Source: Methanospirillum hungatei (GTDB taxonomy: Archaea; Halobacteriota; Methanomicrobia; Methanomicrobiales; Methanospirillaceae). From it: DNA of 5,165 nt. Below the pieces are notes generated by a model. That model worked only from the letters and a program-made list of their open reading frames with translations. It was not told where the DNA came from and did no database searches. Below are positions 1 through 5,165 of the stretch, piece by piece. Where the stretch lies: contig QKDV01000270.1 of assembly GCA_003251955.1 (NCBI GenBank), positions 1 to 5,165 of the forward strand, written 5' to 3'. Each line of letters opens with the position of its first letter. The first letter of the stretch is position 1. The position numbers were made by a program, and so were the translations under genes.

Positions 1-1895
1 TGCTCTCCTGAAGCGCTCATCTCTGCATCATTAGGTACAAATCCGTTCGCAAGAGTTGCTTCAACAACTGGGTGACGACCCTCTCTTACCAGAAGAGTCG
101 GTTCATCTGTAAGGTGAGGTCTTACATACCTGAATTTTAATGCAACCTCTGCGAGGCCTGCGAAAAGATCAATTCTTGCGATTGCATGGGCTGTTTCCTG
201 TAGAGCAGAAACCTTTTCGCGGAGTTTTGTAAGGAGGGCTGTGTAAAGCTCCTCTTCCAGGCTTAACAATCGTTCATCAGCAGTTGCTATCTGTGATTCC
301 ACTTCGCGAAGAGCAGGGATGGTGAATCGTTCCCCATTTGCTGTGGTTTGCCGACGCTCGTAATCCAGAGGGACTGATGAGAGGTTTGCTTTGGTGATCT
401 CGATAAAAAATCCGAAAACCGCGTTGTACTTGATCTTCAGGGACTTTATCCCGGTCCGCTCTTTTTCCTGCTGCTCCAGATCAGCGACCCACTGACGTCC
501 GTCTCGTGATATCAGCCGGAGGCGGTCAAGTTCCTCATGGTATCCATCCCTGATAACCCCGCCTTTTCTGATCAGAACAGGTGGATCATCAACAATTGCA
601 TGCCCGATCAGAGTAACAAGATCCTGAAGATCTGATATCCCGTTTACAGAGAACCTGATCGATTCAGGAATTTCTTCGAGATTTGAAAAGAGCTCCCTGA
701 CTGATGACGCAGCACTGAGTGCATTACTAAGTGTCACCAGGTCACGCGGACTTGCATTACCATACGAGATCCTGCCTGCGATACGCTCAAGGTCTGCATA
801 CCTGTGGAGTAATTGCCTCAGATCCTGACGCAGTATCGTCTCATGGGTAAAAAACTCCACAGCATCAAGGCGCTGGTTGATGGCGTCAACTGATCTCAGT
901 GGTGCGGTAATCCATCGCCTGAGTAGGCGTCTTCCCATAGGGGTTTGAGTCAGGTCTATGGTATTAACCAGTGTTCCTTCTTCGGCCCGGTCACGAATGT
1001 TAGAGATCACTTCAAGGTTTCTGAGGGTGACTGCATCAAGTACAAGATACTCTGACTGCAGGTTCCGTGAGAGTGATCTGATATGGGCGAGAGGATCGAA
1101 CTGTGTCTTCTGGGCGTATGCGAGTGCTGCCCCTGCAGCTGTCACGGCTGCAGGAATATCACTGCAACCGAGAGAGTCCAGTGAGTTTATCTCGAACTGC
1201 CGACAGAGAAGATCCTCCGCTCCATTTTGCTCAAAAAGAGAGGGCTCCTGTGGCGATATCAGAGGAATCAGGCGGCTCACGAATCCTTCTATCTCCTGAT
1301 CAGCACCCTTCGGTGTGATGCACTCGGCAGGTCTGAACCTGACTGCCTCTGCTCGCAGTTCCTCACCATATCCGTCTGCAGGCACCTCTGATATCTGGAA
1401 ATCTCCTGTTGAGATGTCAAGAAATGCAATCCCGATCTTTTTTCGTTTTTGATCAGGCACTGCTGCCATCAGGTACCGTGCTCCCTCTCCCGGGAGCAGA
1501 GCAGCATCGATCACTGTCCCCGGTGTGACCACCCTGACAACATCACGTTTTACGATCCCTTTTGCCTTCTTAGGATCTTCGATCTGCTCGCAGATGGCGA
1601 CCTTGTAGCCACGACTGATCATCCGTGAGAGATACCCGTCAAGGGCGTGGAACGGTATACCTGCAAGTGGAATATCCTGCCCGTCAGGCATTCTGCCCCG
1701 GGAAGTGAGAGTTATCTCCATCTCCCTGGCACAGATTTCTGCATCCTCGCAGAATGTCTCATAGAAATCACCCATACGGAAGAAGATGATGCAGTCCGGG
1801 TACTGGCGTTTTGCCTCGTAAAACTGCTGCATTGCCGGGGTTATTCTCCCTGGCTTTTCGCGCAGACCATTGCCTGATTCCTTGGGTGATGTCAT
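1..1895 (-). CDS. mutS: DNA mismatch repair protein MutS, N-terminal 631 codons (cut by window edge)
   Basis: MutS recognises mismatched or unpaired bases and starts mismatch repair, normally with MutL. The minus-strand frame is open without a stop from ATG 1895 to base 1. Residues 38-46 (IFFRMGDFYE) form the mismatch-binding motif; F44 and E46 match the Phe-x-Glu that stacks on and contacts the mismatch in bacterial MutS. The connector, lever and clamp domains follow. They include PMGRRLLRRWI of the core domain and YNAVFGFFIEITKANL of the clamp/lever region, then a helical stretch ending in REGRHPVVE. By homology the Walker A loop should begin a few residues past the window edge, so the ATPase cannot be seen. 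ATG 1895 is the only start: an in-frame stop (complement of 1914-1916) lies just upstream. No clear Shine-Dalgarno precedes it. The gene is divergent from argC. Archaeal MutS of this type is generally considered acquired from bacteria (family knowledge). No frameshift is visible. Confidence 0.96.
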   Translation of the reverse strand, partial: MTSPKESGNGLREKPGRITPAMQQFYEAKRQYPDCIIFFRMGDFYETFCEDAEICAREMEITLTSRGRMPDGQDIPLAGIPFHALDGYLSRMISRGYKVAICEQIEDPKKAKGIVKRDVVRVVTPGTVIDAALLPGEGARYLMAAVPDQKRKKIGIAFLDISTGDFQISEVPADGYGEELRAEAVRFRPAECITPKGADQEIEGFVSRLIPLISPQEPSLFEQNGAEDLLCRQFEINSLDSLGCSDIPAAVTAAGAALAYAQKTQFDPLAHIRSLSRNLQSEYLVLDAVTLRNLEVISNIRDRAEEGTLVNTIDLTQTPMGRRLLRRWITAPLRSVDAINQRLDAVEFFTHETILRQDLRQLLHRYADLERIAGRISYGNASPRDLVTLSNALSAASSVRELFSNLEEIPESIRFSVNGISDLQDLVTLIGHAIVDDPPVLIRKGGVIRDGYHEELDRLRLISRDGRQWVADLEQQEKERTGIKSLKIKYNAVFGFFIEITKANLSSVPLDYERRQTTANGERFTIPALREVESQIATADERLLSLEEELYTALLTKLREKVSALQETAHAIARIDLFAGLAEVALKFRYVRPHLTDEPTLLVREGRHPVVEATLANGFVPNDAEMSASGE

Positions 1896-1903
1896 ATCTT
1901 GTA

Positions 1904-1921
1904 AGGCATTCTCTCATGCCT
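1904..1921 (-). promoter_or_regulatory. Short hairpin in the mutS 5' leader
   Basis: AGGCAT (1904-1909) and ATGCCT (1916-1921) are perfect inverted repeats of 6 bases around a 6-base loop, ending 8 bases before the mutS ATG. In the mutS transcript this would place a small stem-loop where a ribosome-binding site would normally lie, and no GGAGG-like sequence is present there. It could affect translation initiation, be a small dimeric protein site, or be chance; a 6-base stem is weak evidence by itself. Confidence 0.3.
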
Positions 1922-1961
1922 GGTGTTCTGGTTATCTGTCTCTCATTAGTGAAGGATAGAG

Positions 1962-1969
1962 GTTTAAAC
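1962..1969. promoter_or_regulatory. Candidate archaeal TATA element, possibly shared by mutS and argC
   Basis: GTTTAAAC is a perfect 8-base palindrome in the most AT-rich part of the intergenic region, followed on the plus strand by TAAAATTA. Archaeal TATA boxes lie about 25 bases upstream of the transcription start. Read leftward, this would start mutS mRNA near 1940 with a leader of about 45 bases. Read rightward, it would start argC mRNA near 1990-1995 with a leader of about 125 bases, containing the structured region at 2011-2087. No convincing BRE is seen on either side, so the assignment is tentative. I found no better TATA-like sequence for either gene. Confidence 0.3.
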
Positions 1970-2010
1970 TAAAATTACGTCCTTAATGACTTAGTTTCAA
2001 TGCGATAAAC

Positions 2011-2087
2011 AACCTCCGATGAGCCCTTGAGATCTGTTTGCCAACACAAAATCCAGATGGGAGACACTGAAGAAGGGAAGGGAGGTT
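2011..2087 (+). promoter_or_regulatory. Candidate structured leader RNA of the arg operon sequestering a Shine-Dalgarno
   Basis: Three nested helices can be drawn from the sequence. AACCTCC (2011-2017) pairs perfectly with GGAGGTT (2081-2087). CCCTT (2024-2028) pairs with AAGGG (2073-2077). ATCTG (2032-2036) pairs with CAGAT (2054-2058) and continues as TTTG (2037-2040) with CAAA (2047-2050) around a CCAACA loop, with a 3-base bulge at 2051-2053. The outer helix buries the whole GGAGGT ribosome-binding sequence at 2081-2086. This would suit a translational switch or a ligand- or protein-responsive leader, but it matches no riboswitch class I recognise. Folding energy and conservation were not computed, so the structure is inference from base complementarity. 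Confidence 0.4.
2081..2086 (+). promoter_or_regulatory. Strong Shine-Dalgarno displaced from argC
   Basis: GGAGGT is the only full-strength Shine-Dalgarno in the intergenic region. It lies 31 bases before the argC ATG, too far to act directly, but 9 bases before ATG 2096, which opens a five-codon frame. The argC frame has no alternative ATG, GTG or TTG nearby upstream, so the spacing cannot be explained by a misplaced argC start. Ribosomes loaded here would translate the mini-ORF first, unless RNA folding brings argC closer. Confidence 0.6.
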
Positions 2088-2095
2088 AATACCCG

Positions 2096-2113
2096 ATGCA
2101 GAGCAGATGTTAA
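2096..2113 (+). CDS. Putative five-codon upstream mini-ORF (MQSRC) before argC
   Basis: ATG-CAG-AGC-AGA-TGT-TAA encodes M-Q-S-R-C. Its start sits 9 bases after a perfect GGAGGT, a better initiation context than argC itself has. Its stop codon ends 4 bases before the argC ATG, close enough for a terminating ribosome to reinitiate. One of the five codons is arginine (AGA), which invites comparison with leader-peptide attenuation of amino-acid operons, but a single arginine codon is weak support. Whether it is translated cannot be told from the sequence; it may simply be a chance ATG downstream of a purine-rich stretch. Confidence 0.3.
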   Translation: MQSRC

Positions 2114-2117
2114 TAGT

Positions 2118-3104
2118 ATGAAAGTTGCCATTATCGGCGCTTCCGGCTATACAGGGGGGGAGCTCTTCCGGCTCCTGCATGCACATCCCCATGCTGAGGT
2201 GGTCAGTGCGACCTCCCGACAGCTTGCCGGAAAGCCGGTGACCTCCCGGCACCCCCATCTCAGTGGGTTTACTGATCTGACCTTTACGAACCCCGAGGTC
2301 TCATCTCTTGATGTGGATGTTGCCTTCCTGGCGGTTCCACATACAGCAGCGATGGCATATGCCCCTTCTATGGTTGAACAGGGGATCAAAGTTATTGATC
2401 TCTCGGCAGATTACCGCCTCCCTAAAGAGGTGTTTGAGAAGGTGTACGGGGTTCCTCATACTGCGTACTTCCCTGCCCCATATGGGCTGTGTGAACTGCA
2501 CCGCGAGCAGTGCAAAAATGCTTCTTTTGTTGCAAATCCGGGATGTTTCCCGACTGGTGCAACTCTGGCGGCAGCACCACTTGCCGGGCGTGCTAAAACG
2601 ATCATCTACGACTCAAAATCTGGTGTTTCAGGTGCAGGTGACAATGCCTCTGAGACCACTCACTATCCGAACGTAGGTGACAACCTGACTGCATACAAAT
2701 TGACGAGTCACCGGCATCTTGCAGAGATGCGTCAGGAGCTTGGATTTCTGAAGTCAGGGGCAAAGGCATACTTCACTCCTCACCTTCTCCCGGTGAACCG
2801 TGGTATCCTGACTACTGCTCACATTCTCCTGAACGAGCCGTTGGAACAGCAGGAGGTTGAGAAGCTTTACCATGATTTCTACAAAGATGAACCCTTTGTC
2901 AGGTACCAGCGTCCGTCCCTGAACTCAGTCAGGGGATCCAACTTCTGTGATTTGACAGTAGAAGTATCGGAGGAGCGGGTAGTGGTTGTATCTGCAATAG
3001 ATAACCTGGTCAAGGGAGCAAGCGGCCAGGCAATACAGAATATGAACCTCATGTGCGGGTTCAAAGAGACTGAAGGATTATGGAGCCCGGCGATTCTGCC
3101 GTAG
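2118..3104 (+). CDS. argC: N-acetyl-gamma-glutamyl-phosphate reductase
   Basis: This cytosolic enzyme catalyses the NADPH-dependent reduction of N-acetylglutamyl phosphate to N-acetylglutamate semialdehyde, the third step from glutamate to ornithine. The 328-residue product begins [16 protein letters not shown], with the Rossmann G-x-x-G-x-x-G nucleotide-binding loop at residues 7-13. [11 protein letters not shown] carries the catalytic cysteine, C143, which forms the thioester intermediate. SKSGVSGAG (166-174) and the HRH triad region (198-200), which likely supplies the catalytic histidine, follow. The C-terminal [20 protein letters not shown] (291-310) is diagnostic of the family. Length is at the short end of the usual 310-350 residues, without visible truncation. 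ATG 2118 is the only plausible start, and the usual ArgC N terminus begins there, but no Shine-Dalgarno lies at normal distance. It is the first gene of the operon; its TAG stop is followed after 7 bases by the CBS-protein start. Confidence 0.97.
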   Translation: MKVAIIGASGYTGGELFRLLHAHPHAEVVSATSRQLAGKPVTSRHPHLSGFTDLTFTNPEVSSLDVDVAFLAVPHTAAMAYAPSMVEQGIKVIDLSADYRLPKEVFEKVYGVPHTAYFPAPYGLCELHREQCKNASFVANPGCFPTGATLAAAPLAGRAKTIIYDSKSGVSGAGDNASETTHYPNVGDNLTAYKLTSHRHLAEMRQELGFLKSGAKAYFTPHLLPVNRGILTTAHILLNEPLEQQEVEKLYHDFYKDEPFVRYQRPSLNSVRGSNFCDLTVEVSEERVVVVSAIDNLVKGASGQAIQNMNLMCGFKETEGLWSPAILP

Positions 3105-3111
3105 AATACAT

Positions 3112-3600
3112 ATGTTAGTACAGGATGCAATGACCCCGGACCCGGTGACCTGTAATGTTGATGACACCGTCTCTTCGATCGGAGGATTGATGCGGACGAG
3201 ACACATAGGTGGTGTCCCGGTGATGGATGGTAGTCGTCTTGCAGGTATGGTGACTGAGACTGATCTGCTTAAACTTCTCATGACCAAAGGTCCGTCAGAC
3301 GACCTCTGGTTACCCTCACCCCTTGAGGTTATCGAACTACCTATTCGTGAGTTCATCAACTGGGAGCGTACAAAAGAGGCACTCACCGATATCGGTAGTA
3401 AAAAGGTGGGCTCGATCATGAGCAGTCCGGTGATCACCATAACGCCTGAAGAGGATATTGAGGCTGCTGCAGCTCTTATGCTCAAAAAGAAGATCGACCG
3501 ACTTGCGGTAGTGAGTGGTGACGAACTGAAAGGTATCATCACAAGGGAAGATATCGTCTGGGCAATATCAGGTGGAAAAGGAGCAGGATCTCATGAGTGA
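3112..3600 (+). CDS. Two-CBS-domain (Bateman module) protein within the arg operon
   Basis: This 162-residue soluble protein is made almost entirely of two CBS domains. CBS1 (about residues 1-57) has the opening MLVQDAMTPDPVTC and the nucleotide-binding motif GMVTETD (45-51). CBS2 (about 98-154) has VGSIMSSPVITITPEED and GIITRED (141-147). Both keep the G-x-[VI]-T-x-x-D pattern whose Thr and Asp contact ribose and phosphate of adenosyl ligands in this fold. The linker (58-97) contains SPLEVIELPIREFINWE. There is no attached enzyme domain, membrane segment or DNA-binding motif, so it must act by binding a ligand and a partner. Such domains bind AMP, ATP or S-adenosylmethionine in other proteins; the ligand here is unknown. 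It starts 7 bases after argC without a visible Shine-Dalgarno and overlaps argJ by 8 bases, implying co-translation. A link to arginine synthesis is inferred only from position. Confidence 0.93.
   Translation: MLVQDAMTPDPVTCNVDDTVSSIGGLMRTRHIGGVPVMDGSRLAGMVTETDLLKLLMTKGPSDDLWLPSPLEVIELPIREFINWERTKEALTDIGSKKVGSIMSSPVITITPEEDIEAAAALMLKKKIDRLAVVSGDELKGIITREDIVWAISGGKGAGSHE
3580..3583 (+). promoter_or_regulatory. Shine-Dalgarno that decides the argJ start
   Basis: GGAG lies inside the end of the CBS-protein gene, 9 bases before ATG 3593. This supports ATG 3593 over the in-frame GTG at 3572, which would overlap the Shine-Dalgarno and add seven residues absent from typical ArgJ proteins. A further in-frame ATG at 3602 is less well spaced. 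Confidence 0.65.
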
Positions 3601-4753
3601 GATGCAGTCTATCTGTGCAGTTGAAGGAGTTTATGCAGCCGGTATAAAGGAAGGGAAGTATGGTCTTGCCCTTATCAGAGCAGAAGGAACTGCTGCTGCA
3701 GCATTCACAAAAAATATTGCACGGGCAGCTCCGGTAATCCTGATGCAGGACCGGATAAAGCGGGGAAAGCTTGCAGCCACGGTTACCAACAGTGGATGTG
3801 CCAATGCTCTGACCGGTCAGCGGGGTATCAACGATGCCGAGGAAATGGCAGCCCTCACCGCGGAAGAACTCTCGCTTGATCCTCTTGAGGTAGGAGTTGC
3901 AAGTACCGGAGTTATCAGCAGGTACCTCAACCTTCCACTCATCAGGGATCAATGCCATAAAATCGCACCTCATCTTGCACACAGTCCATCTGCAGAAATC
4001 AGCGCTGCAAAAGCGATTATGACCACTGATCTTGTTGAGAAACATGCTCTGGTAACCCGTGAGGGATTTACCATCGGTGGAATCTGTAAGGGTTCGGGAA
4101 TGATAGCCCCAAATATGGGGACAATGCTCGGATACGTCTACACGGATGCAGAGATTAGTGCACCTGATCTTCAGTCAGCCCTGAAGACTGCGGTCAGCCG
4201 GAGTTTCAACCGGGTGGTTGTTGACGGTGATACCAGCACCAATGATGTTGTATTCTGTACTGCAACCGGAGCTGCCGGAAAGGTGCCGCTGAATGAGTTT
4301 GCATCAGCACTTGAAGAGTGCTGTATCAGCCTTGGGCGGCAGATCGCCTGCGACGGTGAAGGAGCGACAAAACTGATTGAGGTTATCGTGAGAGGTGCCC
4401 GCAGCGAGGATGAGGCAGATCTCGTTGCCAGAACAGTGGTAGGATCTCCTCTGGTTAAGACTGCTATATATGGTGAAGACCCAAACTGGGGGCGGATTGT
4501 TGCGGCAGCAGGGCGCTCTGGAGCTGAATTTGATCCTGAAAAGGTCTCCTGCTGGATAGCAGGTTCAGAACGCAGGGCTGCAGTATGTGAGAGAGGAGTA
4601 CTGAGTGAAGATTTGAGCCTCGCTAAAGCAGCACTCGGTGGTCGTGAGGTACAGATAGAACTCGATCTTTCTGCAGGAAATGGAAAGGCAGTTGCATGGG
4701 GATGCGACCTGACAGAGAAGTATGTCGAGATCAACGGGAAGTACACAACATGA
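3593..4753 (+). CDS. argJ: Glutamate N-acetyltransferase / ornithine acetyltransferase
   Basis: ArgJ moves the acetyl group from N-acetylornithine to glutamate, giving ornithine and regenerating N-acetylglutamate; some members also use acetyl-CoA. It is an N-terminal-nucleophile enzyme that cleaves itself into two chains. In the 386-residue product, [20 protein letters not shown] (166-185) contains the cleavage site, with T177 as the expected new N-terminal nucleophile. The residue before it is G176, where most members have alanine. Other family blocks are [22 protein letters not shown] near the start, NSGCANA (66-72), STGVI (104-108, oxyanion-hole region), DGDTSTND (211-218), GEGATK (255-260), GEDPNWGRI (294-302) and the C-terminal [10 protein letters not shown]. 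Length is normal. The start at ATG 3593 follows GGAG by 9 bases and overlaps the CBS-protein stop by 8 bases. The TGA stop overlaps argB as ATGA. Whether it is mono- or bifunctional cannot be read from sequence. Confidence 0.97.
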   Translation: MSEMQSICAVEGVYAAGIKEGKYGLALIRAEGTAAAAFTKNIARAAPVILMQDRIKRGKLAATVTNSGCANALTGQRGINDAEEMAALTAEELSLDPLEVGVASTGVISRYLNLPLIRDQCHKIAPHLAHSPSAEISAAKAIMTTDLVEKHALVTREGFTIGGICKGSGMIAPNMGTMLGYVYTDAEISAPDLQSALKTAVSRSFNRVVVDGDTSTNDVVFCTATGAAGKVPLNEFASALEECCISLGRQIACDGEGATKLIEVIVRGARSEDEADLVARTVVGSPLVKTAIYGEDPNWGRIVAAAGRSGAEFDPEKVSCWIAGSERRAAVCERGVLSEDLSLAKAALGGREVQIELDLSAGNGKAVAWGCDLTEKYVEINGKYTT

Positions 4754-5165
4754 AACGCGAAGACGTCCTCATGGAGGCCCTGCCCTATATTCGTAAGTTC
4801 CATGGCAAAACCATGGTGATCAAGCTTGGAGGCCACGCCATGGTCGAGGGAGAGATCCTTGATACTGTGGTTAGTGATGTTGTCCTGCTCCAGCTCGTGG
4901 GGATCAAGGTTGTCCTTGTTCACGGTGGCGGCCCTGAGATCACCGAGAAGATGAAAGCCCTCGGAAAAGAGCCTAAGTTTGTCGGCGGTCTCAGGATCAC
5001 TGACGATGAGACTTTGGAAGTCGCACAGATGGTTCTCGTCGGCAAGATCAACACCAACATCGTATCCCTGATCTCAAAGGCAGGCGGGAAGGCTATAGGG
5101 ATCTCAGGTAACGATGCCAACCTGATTATTGCCCGTAAGATGGAACGGCAGCGTGTCAAGGTGAA
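4750..5165 (+). CDS. argB: Acetylglutamate kinase, N-terminal 138 residues (cut by window end)
   Basis: ArgB phosphorylates N-acetylglutamate with ATP, making the substrate of ArgC. The visible part has the amino-acid-kinase fold signatures: VIKLGGHAM (23-31, with K25 of the phosphate-binding K-x-G-G), [10 protein letters not shown] (55-64), VGGLRITD (78-85), the segment KINTNIV (99-105) and [10 protein letters not shown] (117-126). The N terminus [20 protein letters not shown] is the extra helix preceding the first strand seen in hexameric, arginine-inhibited kinases such as those of Thermotoga and Pseudomonas, and absent from the short arginine-insensitive E. coli form. Arginine feedback is therefore likely, but the C-terminal arginine-site residues lie outside the window. 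Two family positions differ from common forms: His29 where Asn is usual, and Asn121 where Lys is usual in SGKDA. The ATG overlaps the argJ stop by 4 bases, with only a weak GGGAAG upstream, so translational coupling is likely. Confidence 0.96.
   Translation, partial: MKREDVLMEALPYIRKFHGKTMVIKLGGHAMVEGEILDTVVSDVVLLQLVGIKVVLVHGGGPEITEKMKALGKEPKFVGGLRITDDETLEVAQMVLVGKINTNIVSLISKAGGKAIGISGNDANLIIARKMERQRVKV

Noticed and set aside
958..1318. Two overlapping plus-strand frames of 113 and 71 codons
   Set aside because: Both are opposite the continuous mutS reading frame, with no ribosome-binding site and no family resemblance.
1910..1946. Direct repeat TCTCTCAT at 1910-1917 and 1939-1946, 29 bases apart
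   Set aside because: One 8-base repeat in a region of this size and low-complexity composition is readily expected by chance; no further copies were seen.
2096..2113. Classical arginine attenuation by a leader peptide
   Set aside because: The mini-ORF has only one arginine codon, and no terminator hairpin with a U-run follows it before argC. A translational mechanism fits better.
1983..2258. 91-codon minus-strand frame covering the argC leader
   Set aside because: It starts inside argC antisense and runs through the intergenic region without recognisable protein features; the leader is better explained as control sequence.
3572..3592. Upstream GTG start for argJ adding seven residues
   Set aside because: It overlaps the GGAG that is correctly spaced for ATG 3593, and ArgJ proteins do not usually carry the extra MEKEQDL.
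3539..4045. 168-codon minus-strand frame opposite the CBS gene end and argJ
   Set aside because: Cysteine-rich, no domain, fully antisense to real genes.
4171..4923. 250-codon open frame on the minus strand across argJ and argB
   Set aside because: It lies antisense to two clearly identified genes and its protein is low-complexity Ser/Pro/Ala/Thr-rich with no recognisable domain; it is a shadow of coding periodicity.
1..5165. tRNA, rRNA, CRISPR array, insertion sequence, prophage or toxin-antitoxin content
   Set aside because: None was found; nearly all bases outside 1896-2117 belong to the five identified housekeeping-type genes, and no arrays of repeats or terminal inverted repeats are visible.

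Overview
The window looks like a chromosomal core region of a methanogenic euryarchaeon, most likely Methanomicrobiales. This is inferred from the style of the proteins and the gene order and was not checked against a database. Base composition is moderate. The layout is two divergent transcription units around a 222-base intergenic region (1896-2117). Nothing suggests a mobile element, phage, CRISPR array or RNA gene.

Left unit (minus strand, 1895 down to 1 and beyond): the N-terminal 631 codons of a MutS DNA mismatch-repair protein. The frame is open throughout and the window edge cuts it just before the ATPase P-loop is expected.

Intergenic region: it must hold both promoters. It contains a palindromic AT-rich element (GTTTAAAC, 1962-1969) that could serve as a TATA box, and a short hairpin just ahead of mutS. 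Before argC there is a more unusual arrangement. A textbook Shine-Dalgarno sequence (GGAGGT, 2081-2086) is too far from argC but ideally placed for a five-codon mini-ORF (2096-2113) that stops 4 bases before the argC ATG. That Shine-Dalgarno is perfectly complementary over 7 bases to 2011-2017, and further helices nest inside. This is the best candidate in the window for undescribed biology: an RNA leader that may control translation of the arginine operon.

Right unit (plus strand, 2118 to the end): a tightly packed operon argC - CBS-domain protein - argJ - argB (cut by the window end). ArgB phosphorylates N-acetylglutamate, ArgC reduces the acyl phosphate to the semialdehyde, and ArgJ takes the acetyl group off N-acetylornithine and returns it to glutamate. 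Together they supply most of the cyclic route to ornithine and arginine; the aminotransferase (ArgD) is not in the window. A two-CBS-domain protein with both nucleotide-binding motifs sits between argC and argJ, so a ligand-sensing role linked to arginine synthesis is plausible but unproven. Gene junctions are 7 bases apart, 8 bases overlapping and 4 bases overlapping, which points to co-transcription and translational coupling.
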